From CAXCDZ01 sp963981525 (GTDB taxonomy: Bacteria > Patescibacteriota > Microgenomatia > UBA1400 > UBA12108): a stretch of DNA of 22,408 nt. A program made the translations under genes and the position numbers. A model generated the notes under the pieces. It saw only the letters and a list, made by a program, of their open reading frames with translations, did no database searches and was not told the DNA's origin. Every line of letters starts with the position of its first letter. Positions within the stretch are counted from its first letter, which is position 1. This document shows, piece by piece, positions 12,542 to 19,736 of the stretch. The stretch is taken from the NCBI GenBank assembly GCA_963981525.1, contig CAXCDZ010000009.1, forward strand, positions 1 through 22,408. The letters are read 5' to 3'.

Positions 12542-15500
12542 ATGAAGAAATGGATTGGAGTGAGTGTGTTGGTTGTGTTGTGGGGAATTGTTTGTACAAA
12601 AACGTATGTAGGTGGCAGTTATCTTCTTGGTTGGGATAATCTTGTGCCTGAATTTGGATTCCAAATCAATATTAATCGTGCGTTGTCTACCACGTGGCAA
12701 GAATATCAAGGTATAGGGCTACTCGGTGGGATGGGGCATGCAGCAGACTTAACGAGGCAGATACTCTTGTGGGGAATGTCTGGCGTTGTACCTACAAATA
12801 TGTTGCGATGGGGATGGACTTTGGGGATGTTGCTTTTGGGACCACTTGGGATATATGCATTAGGAAAGAAGTTTTTCCGATTAGACTTGGCAGCTTTGGT
12901 AGGTGCAGTGTTTTATTTGCTAAATCCTGTGACCGTTCAGGTATTTAACGTTCCATTTGAGACATTTGTATCTTTTTATGGATTTGTGCCTTGGATGTTA
13001 TGGGGAGCTTTAACTTACTTAAGAGATGGAAGGCGAGCTAGTTTAATCAAATTATTACTCATATTATTGTTGGGAATGAGTGCTTTTGTGGTGCAAACAA
13101 TGTTCATTGTCTTGCTCATCATGATAGGAATATTTAGCTTGGAACACTTAGTGAAGTATCGCGACTTGAAGAGGGTGTTGAAAATGTGGCTAGTCGTACT
13201 TGCTGGAAATCTATTTTGGTTGCTGCCAGTATTATGGTTTGGTATTACAAGTTCTAGCGTAAATATAAATGCAAAGATGAATCAACTGGCAACTCACGAA
13301 GTGGAGTTGATGAATGTGGCGTATGGTGATATTGCGGAGATAGCGAGTCTGAAGGGATGGTGGTTGCAAAATACCGATGTGAATAGTGATGGGAAAATGA
13401 TTTTGTTGATGGAGAATTGGACTAAATGGCTAGGTGGGAGTGAGGTGCAGTGGGTTGGAATAATTATATTTATTACAGCTATTATTGGATTATTGTATCT
13501 GATTAAGGAAGACCAAAAGAAGAAATTGAAATGGAGTTGGTTATCTATATTATTATTGATTTTTACAATGCTAGCCCGTAGAGTACAAATATTTTCAAAA
13601 ATCTATGACTTGATAGCACAAAATGTGCCACTATTTGGGCAGATGTTTAGAGCGGGTTATACTAAATGGTCGATACCGATGATTTTGGTAGTCAGTGTGG
13701 GACTTATGTCGATAATCAATTATTTGTATAGTCGTGCGAGGGTGTTTGCGTGGGTAGTGACATTTTTATTTTTGGGAATGATTAGTTATGTTAGTTTGCC
13801 CGTGTTTCGTGATGGGATGGTGGGAGAGAGAATGAAAGTTGAATTGCCGGGTGAATATTCGAGTCTATTCAAATATTTTAGAACTGCAGACATAGGTAGA
13901 GTAGTGACTATGCCGGCAAATTCTATATGGGGATGGCAGTACCATGATTGGGGATATAGAGGGAGTGGGTTCCTGTGGTATGGAATAGAACAGCCGATAC
14001 TGGATCGGGCATTTGATGTGTGGAGTCCGTATAACGAGGGATTCTACAATGAGTTGTCGACGGCGATGTATGGTGCGGATGTAGGGGGAGTTGAGATGGT
14101 GCTGGAGAAATATGATGTGCGATATGTTCTCTTGGATGAGTCGGTGATAGCACCGGGGCAGAGTCAGGAGATTTTGCGGATCTCGGAGACGAAGGAGATG
14201 GCAGAGATGTTAGGGTGGGAGAGGGTTTTTGATGAGAATTTTTTGAAGGTATGGGAAATTCCTGTAAGGTCTGACCTCGTAGGATTACCTACAAGATCAG
14301 ACCTTTGGGTAAGTGCGTCGAGTGAATATGCTTGGGTGGAGGGAGATGTAAGTAAGGTAAGGCGAGACGTGATCTATGAGGAGGTGGGGACGTATATCGA
14401 GATACAAGACATAACGAGAACTGACCTTTTTGGGCGGCTTTTCGGGCCTGAAGGCTCGAATCCTGTAAGGTCAGGCCTCGTTGTTAAGGACCGTCCTCGA
14501 TCAGGCCTCGTTGAGTATCCTTTTGCAAATCTGATGAGAGAAGAGTTACAGCTAGTGGAGTACAAGGATGAGGGGGCAACTGTAAGATCTGACCTTGTAG
14601 GACGAGAGTTGGTGGTGCCGGGATGGAGAGTGGGAGAGGTAGTGCAGATTAACTTGGACGATGAAGGTGTGCCAATACCAGCGTATTATGTGAATGGACA
14701 GCCGGGACCGGTGTATCGTGGTGAGCTTAGATCTGAAGTAGAAGAGAGATATTTTTATATCGAAATTGGGGAAGGAGAGGGATGGGGGGAGTATCTAGAA
14801 GATGCGCAGTTTGTGGTAGAGGGATCATCATTGGAAGTTGAGGTGAGAGGTGGGTCTTTTGTGTATGACTTCGCGGATATGATCCCTGGTAAAGCAGTCA
14901 ACTGCGATGTGTTATCAAGAGGAGAGGTGAGTAGGATCGGATCTCGGTACTGGGCAGATAATTACGGTGCGGTGTGTGATCATGTGGTGATGACGGAGCT
15001 GTTTCCCAAGCTGGGATATTTGATGCGGATGCAGGGAGAGAATGTGGAGGGACGTAGTGTGAAGATATTTCTCCATAACACAGGGAGTAAGCGGAATGAT
15101 CTAGAGTACTTACTGGACGAGGGGGAGTTTGACCAGACATTTAGCTTATTATCATGGAGCTGGGATGGACACTATAGTCTGAACGTGGAGACGAGGAGTT
15201 TTGGGCAGTACGGCGAGAATGTCCTGCAGCCGGTGGAGGTGAGGTGGTTCCCACTTGACGTGTTGTCACGTGCTAAATTACAAATAACAAATAACAAATT
15301 ACAAACAAATTCAAATAATAAAACACAAAATAATCTAAAAATAGGAGAAGTTAGAAAAACAGGAACATGGATGTATAGGGTGGAGGTAAGTGGGAATGGA
15401 CTGCTTGCACTGTCGCAGGGTTATGATGCAGGTTGGGTGGCGTGGAGTGGGGAGCCCTTCGGCTTTGCTCAGGACCTTCGGCATGTGAAGGTGAACGGGT

Positions 15501-15673
15501 GGAAGAATGGATTTTTGGTTGAAGGTGAGCAGAATGAGGTTGTGATCATGTATTGGCCACAGCTACTGGAATATCTAGGATTCTTGATGCTATTTGGTAG
15601 TGTGGTGTGGGTGTGGCGGATGAGCCCACGCCGTTCGCGATCGGCGGGGTCTGCACTTCGCTTGAAGCACTAA
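12542..15673 (+). CDS. Large multi-spanning membrane protein, GT-C/YfhO-like glycosyltransferase
   Basis: 1043 residues from ATG 12542, chosen because a perfect TATAAT ends 7 bases before it; the frame is open further upstream (to 12395) but those codons lie in the divergent gene. Residues 1-430 contain about ten membrane helices with an early GWDN motif and long extracytoplasmic loops, the look of lipid-linked-sugar transferases (GT-C fold, AftD/YfhO-like). A large outer domain (about 440-1000) and a last helix (about 1005-1025) follow; LALSQGYDAGWVAW and VNGWKNGFLVEG are typical of YfhO-like ends. It probably transfers sugars or modifies polymers at the outer face, partnered with the GT2 gene. 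Oddities: six palindromic repeat copies within residues 574-687, an AT-rich insert near 915, a PFGFAQD repeat near 975 and a repeat-derived C-terminus. Confidence 0.8.
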   Translation: MKKWIGVSVLVVLWGIVCTKTYVGGSYLLGWDNLVPEFGFQININRALSTTWQEYQGIGLLGGMGHAADLTRQILLWGMSGVVPTNMLRWGWTLGMLLLGPLGIYALGKKFFRLDLAALVGAVFYLLNPVTVQVFNVPFETFVSFYGFVPWMLWGALTYLRDGRRASLIKLLLILLLGMSAFVVQTMFIVLLIMIGIFSLEHLVKYRDLKRVLKMWLVVLAGNLFWLLPVLWFGITSSSVNINAKMNQLATHEVELMNVAYGDIAEIASLKGWWLQNTDVNSDGKMILLMENWTKWLGGSEVQWVGIIIFITAIIGLLYLIKEDQKKKLKWSWLSILLLIFTMLARRVQIFSKIYDLIAQNVPLFGQMFRAGYTKWSIPMILVVSVGLMSIINYLYSRARVFAWVVTFLFLGMISYVSLPVFRDGMVGERMKVELPGEYSSLFKYFRTADIGRVVTMPANSIWGWQYHDWGYRGSGFLWYGIEQPILDRAFDVWSPYNEGFYNELSTAMYGADVGGVEMVLEKYDVRYVLLDESVIAPGQSQEILRISETKEMAEMLGWERVFDENFLKVWEIPVRSDLVGLPTRSDLWVSASSEYAWVEGDVSKVRRDVIYEEVGTYIEIQDITRTDLFGRLFGPEGSNPVRSGLVVKDRPRSGLVEYPFANLMREELQLVEYKDEGATVRSDLVGRELVVPGWRVGEVVQINLDDEGVPIPAYYVNGQPGPVYRGELRSEVEERYFYIEIGEGEGWGEYLEDAQFVVEGSSLEVEVRGGSFVYDFADMIPGKAVNCDVLSRGEVSRIGSRYWADNYGAVCDHVVMTELFPKLGYLMRMQGENVEGRSVKIFLHNTGSKRNDLEYLLDEGEFDQTFSLLSWSWDGHYSLNVETRSFGQYGENVLQPVEVRWFPLDVLSRAKLQITNNKLQTNSNNKTQNNLKIGEVRKTGTWMYRVEVSGNGLLALSQGYDAGWVAWSGEPFGFAQDLRHVKVNGWKNGFLVEGEQNEVVIMYWPQLLEYLGFLMLFGSVVWVWRMSPRRSRSAGSALRLKH
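14262..14602. repeat. Cluster of palindromic repeats inside the GT-C gene
   Basis: Six related units with the core AAGGTCTGACCT lie at 14262-14283, 14288-14309 (inverted), 14414-14434, 14462-14483, 14494-14514 and 14580-14602. The first two form an 18-base inverted repeat (14266-14283 with 14288-14305, 4-base loop, two mismatches). They are translated as VRSDLVG-type peptides without breaking the frame. Confidence 0.8.
15275..15345 (+). repeat. AT-rich interspersed repeat inside the GT-C gene
   Basis: A G-poor run of about 70 bases made of AAATAACAAAT-like units, translated as KLQITNNKLQTNSNNK. It has the same character as 3935-3966 and the folD insert at 20160-20245, and contrasts with the purine-rich coding strand around it. 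Confidence 0.75.
15451..15483 (+). repeat. CCCTTCGGCTTTGCTCAGGAC-type repeat
   Basis: Translated as EPFGFAQDLR inside the GT-C protein. This peptide and its DNA recur, as I recall, as an interspersed repeat in many Patescibacteria and other genomes. A related GC-rich hairpin segment (CGCCG/CGGCG at 15629-15646) forms the C-terminal SPRRSRSAGSALRLKH tail. Confidence 0.65.
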
Positions 15674-15773
15674 ATTGGGGTAGTGTGAGGTAGATGAGAT
15701 TGTTTTGAGAGCTTGTCAAACACTATAGGAATTGGGTAGAGTAGGGGATAATGATTGAATTGGAAATATTGAC

Positions 15774-15992
15774 ATGAGCCCCGAAGGAGATTGGGAAGAA
15801 GATGAGGATATAGGCCATCCATTTGTTTGTGTGGTTAAAAATCAGAGTGATTGGATTTCGATGACAAGACTGGAGGAAAGAGGGATTCCAGAGAGAGTGA
15901 TTAACCTATTGGTGTATGGGCCATTTGAGGATGCGGTAATAGCAATGGCAGAGATTGATAGGCGATATAAGGTGATAGAAAATCGTGTTTGA
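15774..15992 (+). CDS. Unrecognised small acidic protein
   Basis: 72 residues, no known family. The first 13 residues are very acidic (PEGDWEEDED), followed by HPFVCVVKNQSDWISMTRLEERGIPERVI and a helical C-terminus with AIAMAEIDRRYKVI. No signal peptide or membrane segment is seen. A weak TTGTCA-18-TAGAGT pair (15714-15743) may be the promoter; no clear Shine-Dalgarno site precedes ATG 15774. The promoter of the next gene overlaps its last codons. It could be a partner of the 16116 product, but nothing shows this directly. Confidence 0.55.
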   Translation: MSPEGDWEEDEDIGHPFVCVVKNQSDWISMTRLEERGIPERVINLLVYGPFEDAVIAMAEIDRRYKVIENRV

Positions 15993-16016
15993 CGATATGT
16001 AATTAGTGAGTATAAT
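15989..16016 (+). promoter_or_regulatory. Strong promoter for the 16116 gene
   Basis: TTGACG (15989-15994), a 16-base spacer and a perfect TATAAT (16011-16016). Start of transcription is expected near 16023, giving a leader of about 93 bases, unusually long for this window. Confidence 0.7.
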
Positions 16017-16045
16017 TAGTAGATAAGAATGGAAGTGGGATAATT

Positions 16046-16110
16046 CTTGCTTTTGATTCAAGTAACGGCACCTCGCAATTAGCGAGGGGAAACCAAAGAT
16101 CGAAAGGAGG
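16046..16110 (+). promoter_or_regulatory. Leader hairpins and Shine-Dalgarno site deciding a TTG start
   Basis: CTTG/CAAG (16046-16062) and CCTCGC/GCGAGG with a 5-base loop (16071-16087) are followed by AAAGGAGG (16103-16110). That site sits 5 bases before TTG 16116, which fixes the start. No known riboswitch was recognised. Confidence 0.6.
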
Positions 16111-16115
16111 ATTTT

Positions 16116-17165
16116 TTGGTAGAATCGCCAGACAATTGTGTGATATTTGGAGATCGTAGCGTTCCTTGGTGTGCAAGCGAATGGAAAGCACCAATACCAC
16201 CAGAACGACTATTTAAGTTAGAGGATGAAGGTGTAATTAGAATTCCAACTTTGGTGCCTTGGACAGGAACTGGGCAAAAAGTAAGGCAGCTTGTGAGTGT
16301 TGTAGAGATGATTATTGCAAAAAATCCTGAAAAATATCAAATAGGTACGATTGTGCCATTTAACAAAATTGACTTGGGAGAAGAACCTGATTGGCGTTGG
16401 GGAGGGGAAATTGTGGAAAGCAAGGGAGCTGTTGGGATGGATAGGTTTGTGGATAAGTATGTATTGGGAAAAGAGATGTTGCAGTGTTTTACAACTGGGC
16501 AATGTTGGAAGTTCCCGATGTTTATTTTTAATGATGTAAAAGTGTCATTGTCAGGATCATGCTCTGGAAAACCAAAGGAGCATGTTCACAAATTACGGAC
16601 TGAGTTGGAGAAAGAGTATGGAGATGAATGGAGAAGCGTAGGAAATAGTGTTGAGGCAATGACAAAACATTTGACGAATAGGTATCAAAATCTTTTTACT
16701 GACGATGAACATGTGGTGGTAAGTCTTGATGCTGGAGTGTTGGCAACAAGATTTGATGATAAAAATGAAAACAAGCAGATTGAGAAGGGAGAGTATCTGG
16801 TGTGGAGAGCAACTTCGAGAGCCAAGTATGTTTTGCCTGCTACACTATTAAGAAATGAAGCTTTTATTGATAAATATCTCAAACAGATAGAAGAGGAGCG
16901 AGGTAATATTAGAGATATATTTAATGTTCCAATGGGACTATTTGTGGAGAGGATCGTAGAGCTTGCGCGTAGTTGGGATGGTGGTAAGTGGGTTGAGCAG
17001 ATAAGTTATGAAGCTCCTGAGAGTGAGTATGATTTGAGCTTGGAAGATAGAGTGTTGGGGCATGCATTAGGATTCCCAGTGGACGCGGTTGCGCAGGTTT
17101 TGGAGATGACTGAGACAAAACCGAATGGAAATGGAAAGAGTGTGTCTCGAGCGAAGAAGTGGTGA
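16116..17165 (+). CDS. Unrecognised 349-residue soluble protein
   Basis: No known family was recognised. It starts at TTG, supported by a strong Shine-Dalgarno site and spacing. The N-terminal 60 residues contain two cysteines (NCV, WCAS) and a Pro/Trp-rich segment. The middle is mixed alpha/beta with LQCFTTGQCWKF, SLSGSCSGKPKEHVHKLR and a DAGVLATRFDDKNE segment. The C-terminus is helical and ends in a basic, disordered KPNGNGKSVSRAKKW, which could contact nucleic acid. No signal peptide or membrane helix is seen. Codon use is more A/T-rich (GAA, AAA, TTA) than in the nearby glyA. It is convergent with glyA, the two stops almost touching at 17165/17166. Strong promoter plus long leader suggests regulated or high expression. 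Confidence 0.65.
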   Translation: MVESPDNCVIFGDRSVPWCASEWKAPIPPERLFKLEDEGVIRIPTLVPWTGTGQKVRQLVSVVEMIIAKNPEKYQIGTIVPFNKIDLGEEPDWRWGGEIVESKGAVGMDRFVDKYVLGKEMLQCFTTGQCWKFPMFIFNDVKVSLSGSCSGKPKEHVHKLRTELEKEYGDEWRSVGNSVEAMTKHLTNRYQNLFTDDEHVVVSLDAGVLATRFDDKNENKQIEKGEYLVWRATSRAKYVLPATLLRNEAFIDKYLKQIEEERGNIRDIFNVPMGLFVERIVELARSWDGGKWVEQISYEAPESEYDLSLEDRVLGHALGFPVDAVAQVLEMTETKPNGNGKSVSRAKKW

Positions 17166-18356
17166 CTAGGAAAGAGTTGAGTTAATTTTGTGAGCGAGTT
17201 GGCGGAAGTCATTCTCTTTCCAACCCTTGGTAGTCATGGCGGGTGTGCCAATGCGAAGTCCAGAGGGATCCCAGGGTTTGCCGGTCTCGCCGGGGATGGT
17301 GTTTTTGTTGGCTATTATTCCCACTTTCTCTAGTTGAAGTGCGGCATCCTTACCACTAATATTCTTGTTCCTGAGATCGATAAGGACGAGATGTTTGTCT
17401 GTACCTCCTGAGACTAGGTCAAAGCCTAGTTTGATTAATTCTGTGGCAAGAGCCTGGGCGTTCTTGATGACTTGCTTAGAATAAACCTTGAACTTTGGGA
17501 GAGAAGCCTCGTGGAGAGCGGTACAGATACCAGCAATAGAGTGGTTTTGGGGTCCGCCCTGTAGGCCTGGGAATACTGCAAAGTCAATACGTTTGGCTAG
17601 ATCGGAGTGGCAAAAAATCATGGCACCGATGGGGCCACGCAGAGTTTTGCGGGTAGTCATCGTGACGACGTGAGCATGGGGGAAGGGGGAGGAGTTGAGT
17701 CCAGCGGCAACTAACCCTGCTTCGTGGGCGATGTCGGCGAGGTAGTAGGCGTCTACTGAATCAGCGATCTCGCGCATTCTGGCGTGATCGATCTCGCGGG
17801 GATAGGCAGTGCCACCTGAGATAAGGATCTTGGGCTTGACCTCACTAGCCCTCTTGGCAACTGCATCGTAGTCAAATACCTGGGTCTCAGGGTCGACGTG
17901 GTAGAAATGAGAATCAAAGAGCCTGCTTGTGAGGGAGATGGGTTTGCCCTCTGGCAACTTCCAGCCATGACTAAGATGTCCGCCGTCGTAGAGACTCATG
18001 CCTAGAATGGAGTCGCCGATCTCTAGTAGTCCAGTGAGGACAGCTAGGTTGGCATAACTCCCTGTGACTGCCTGGACGTTGATGTGCCAGGTGTTGGGAT
18101 CTAGATTGAATAGTGATAGGGCACGGGTGCGGGCGAGAGACTCGATAGAGTCGATGTGTTGGTTGCCTTGGTAGTATCTTTTGCCTGGGTATCCCTCGGA
18201 ATACTTGTTCATTAGCACGCTGCCTACTGCTTCTTGCACTGAAGGGCTGACAAAGTTCTCGCTGGGAATAATTGCGATGTCGCTCTGCTGGCGGGATTCC
18301 TCTGCTTGGATGAGGGCGAATAGCTCTGGGTCTGATTGTTGGAGTGGGGTGGTCAT
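17166..18356 (-). CDS. glyA: Serine hydroxymethyltransferase
   Basis: Interconverts serine + tetrahydrofolate with glycine + 5,10-methylene-tetrahydrofolate, using pyridoxal phosphate, in the cytoplasm. 396 residues from ATG 18356. Visible are IIPSENFVS, NKYSEGYPGKRYYQG, the DGGHLSHG segment, and the PLP-binding Lys237 in TTRKTLRGP. GPIG replaces the more usual GPRG just after it. The start 15 codons upstream (18401) is rejected because a TATAAT box lies between the two and ends 6 bases before ATG 18356. Its product feeds thymidylate synthase (2371) and FolD (19737), both in this window. Confidence 0.95.
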   Translation of the reverse strand: MTTPLQQSDPELFALIQAEESRQQSDIAIIPSENFVSPSVQEAVGSVLMNKYSEGYPGKRYYQGNQHIDSIESLARTRALSLFNLDPNTWHINVQAVTGSYANLAVLTGLLEIGDSILGMSLYDGGHLSHGWKLPEGKPISLTSRLFDSHFYHVDPETQVFDYDAVAKRASEVKPKILISGGTAYPREIDHARMREIADSVDAYYLADIAHEAGLVAAGLNSSPFPHAHVVTMTTRKTLRGPIGAMIFCHSDLAKRIDFAVFPGLQGGPQNHSIAGICTALHEASLPKFKVYSKQVIKNAQALATELIKLGFDLVSGGTDKHLVLIDLRNKNISGKDAALQLEKVGIIANKNTIPGETGKPWDPSGLRIGTPAMTTKGWKENDFRQLAHKINSTLS

Positions 18357-18362
18357 GGGGTG

Positions 18363-18392
18363 ATTATAAAGTAAGTTAAAATTATTTGTTAA
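18363..18392 (-). promoter_or_regulatory. Leaderless promoter for glyA
   Basis: On the minus strand TTAACA (18392-18387), an 18-base spacer and a perfect TATAAT (18368-18363), then CACCCC and ATG 18356. It excludes the longer reading and predicts an mRNA beginning at the start codon. Confidence 0.75.
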
Positions 18393-18404
18393 ATCAATCA
18401 CGCA

Positions 18405-18410
18405 TATAGT
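18405..18410 (+). promoter_or_regulatory. -10 box before a 34-codon frame
   Basis: TATAGT followed by exactly 6 bases and ATG 18417, the same geometry as glyA on the other strand. No good -35 box is seen. Confidence 0.4.
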
Positions 18411-18416
18411 TGCACT

Positions 18417-18521
18417 ATGATCTCCTCAAACGCCATGACCGGTAATAATTTTCTGCTGAAAATTTTACCTGCAATCTCGGCTCGTCAGCCTGCGATGGCT
18501 CAGCAACTTGATGAGACATAG
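18417..18521 (+). CDS. Possible 34-residue peptide
   Basis: ATG 18417 to TAG 18519-18521, divergent from glyA. It would encode an amphipathic peptide (NNFLLKILPAISARQPAMAQQ) with no recognised relative. Support is the TATAGT box placed 6 bases before the ATG, matching the leaderless pattern. There is no Shine-Dalgarno site. The alternative is that this 180-base interval is untranslated. Confidence 0.35.
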   Translation: MISSNAMTGNNFLLKILPAISARQPAMAQQLDET

Positions 18522-18571
18522 TGTCAACTGCAGTGATTGTAGATATATTTCTTATGCCTTGAAGCAGGTTG

Positions 18572-18577
18572 TACAAT
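18572..18577 (+). promoter_or_regulatory. Leaderless -10 box for the HD-domain gene
   Basis: TACAAT followed by 6 bases (GAGGGG) and ATG 18584. This favours ATG 18584 over the in-frame TTG at 18569, which lies upstream of the box. GAGGGG could instead be a ribosome-binding site, but it abuts the ATG. Confidence 0.5.
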
Positions 18578-18583
18578 GAGGGG

Positions 18584-19684
18584 ATGAAAATGCGAGTTCA
18601 GGATACTAAAGTGCCCAAGTGGAGCATCGATATTAACTCGCCACACCTGGGTAAGAGTGAGATGGTGAGGCCGGATGGGAAGAGCCTCTGGTCGTATCTT
18701 AATTCGAGTGGGATCAGCTTTGACAAGTCTCATTTTCCGTTTCTCTCCAACCATAAGACACCGAAGGTTAAGAGGGTGTTTGATTTTGGGGAGTATCTTA
18801 ACCTATCTGGTAAGGGAGAGGCGCTGGCGTATCTATATCACGGTCTGGGAAAGGCGTGGAACTATGTGGGGCCGGTACTGGATCAGGAGTTAAAGCATGG
18901 ATTTAATGATCATACGGATCGCCATACTCTCTGGGTCACTAATACGTCAACTGAGTTGCTGAGTAGAGCTGGTAAGAGCTGGGGTAACAGTGGTGGGAGG
19001 TATGACTCTAGGAGTGAAGTCCTGTTAACTCTTGTGGGAATGGGGCATGATCTGGGGAATTTTGTGGACCGAAAACATCACTCGATGTACTCGGCATGGC
19101 TTATGACTCGACTGTTTTACAACTATGAGTCACATCTGTCAGAGTGGGAGGCGGTGTTGTATTCGATTCTTTTTCACGAGGAGCCGATGCTTAGAGAGAT
19201 GGAGGTGGATCTATCGAGTGGGATCCCGTTGCAGTGGGCGCTGGTTGCTGCAGATAAGATGCATATGGGGAGGGAGCGGATAGGGGATAGATCATATGCC
19301 TCGGGGATTGCTAACAGAGCGTTAGATGAGGATGTTCATATTCTTCTGAATACTCTCGTGGTGAGAAGTAGCTGGATCTTGGCGTCTAACTCGTTTGTTT
19401 GGCACCTGGACTTTTCGGTTGATCAGTTGGAGGAGAAGGTGAAGGGGTTTACTAAAGGGAATGGAAAAATATGGTTGCCTGAGTCTTTTCATAAACAGTT
19501 TTCGGAAGGTGGGAGGCCATATCGTGAGATATTTTCCGAGATGTTTCTCTCGGTTTATGAGCCACGGATACGAATGGCCGCGATGAGTGTGTTCTTGCTG
19601 TTTCCCTCTGTAGACAAGTTCCAGATATATTTGACTGATGAGAAGATGAAAGGGGAGATGAGGGTTTGTGAGGTTGTGAGGTGA
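18584..19684 (+). CDS. HD-domain phosphohydrolase
   Basis: About 366 residues from ATG 18584. HD proteins are metal-dependent phosphohydrolases acting on nucleotides or signalling molecules. The motif is visible as His110 and His114 (HTDRHT), the doublet His155-Asp156 in GMGHDLGN, His residues in DRKHHSMYSAW, FHEEP, and the distal Asp224 in AADKMHMGRER. Residues 1-80 form an unassigned N-terminal region; the C-terminus (280-366) is helical. No cyclic-diGMP (HD-GYP) signature or RelA/SpoT synthetase domain is present, so the substrate cannot be named. It lies between glyA and folD, 52 bases before the latter. Confidence 0.8.
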   Translation: MKMRVQDTKVPKWSIDINSPHLGKSEMVRPDGKSLWSYLNSSGISFDKSHFPFLSNHKTPKVKRVFDFGEYLNLSGKGEALAYLYHGLGKAWNYVGPVLDQELKHGFNDHTDRHTLWVTNTSTELLSRAGKSWGNSGGRYDSRSEVLLTLVGMGHDLGNFVDRKHHSMYSAWLMTRLFYNYESHLSEWEAVLYSILFHEEPMLREMEVDLSSGIPLQWALVAADKMHMGRERIGDRSYASGIANRALDEDVHILLNTLVVRSSWILASNSFVWHLDFSVDQLEEKVKGFTKGNGKIWLPESFHKQFSEGGRPYREIFSEMFLSVYEPRIRMAAMSVFLLFPSVDKFQIYLTDEKMKGEMRVCEVVR

Positions 19685-19690
19685 TTCGGC

Positions 19691-19713
19691 GTGTCAGCGT
19701 ATCAGTGTATCAG
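19691..19713 (+). repeat. Short tandem GTATCAG repeat
   Basis: Three near-copies of (C/T)GT(A/G)TCAG in a row just before the folD promoter. It may be another short interspersed element; no function is evident. Confidence 0.5.
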
Positions 19714-19719
19714 GGAGTC

Positions 19720-19728
19720 TGATATGAT
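19720..19728 (+). promoter_or_regulatory. Extended -10 promoter for folD
   Basis: TGA-TATGAT, then 8 bases to ATG 19737. There is no Shine-Dalgarno site, so the mRNA is probably leaderless or nearly so. Confidence 0.5.
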
Positions 19729-19736
19729 CGTGGTAT

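Noticed and set aside
14262..14602. CRISPR array
   Set aside because: Units are irregularly spaced, inverted in places, translated in frame and not accompanied by cas genes.
18357..18401. N-terminal extension of GlyA (start at 18401)
   Set aside because: The extra 15 codons contain the TATAAT box and do not resemble GlyA; ATG 18356 fits family length.
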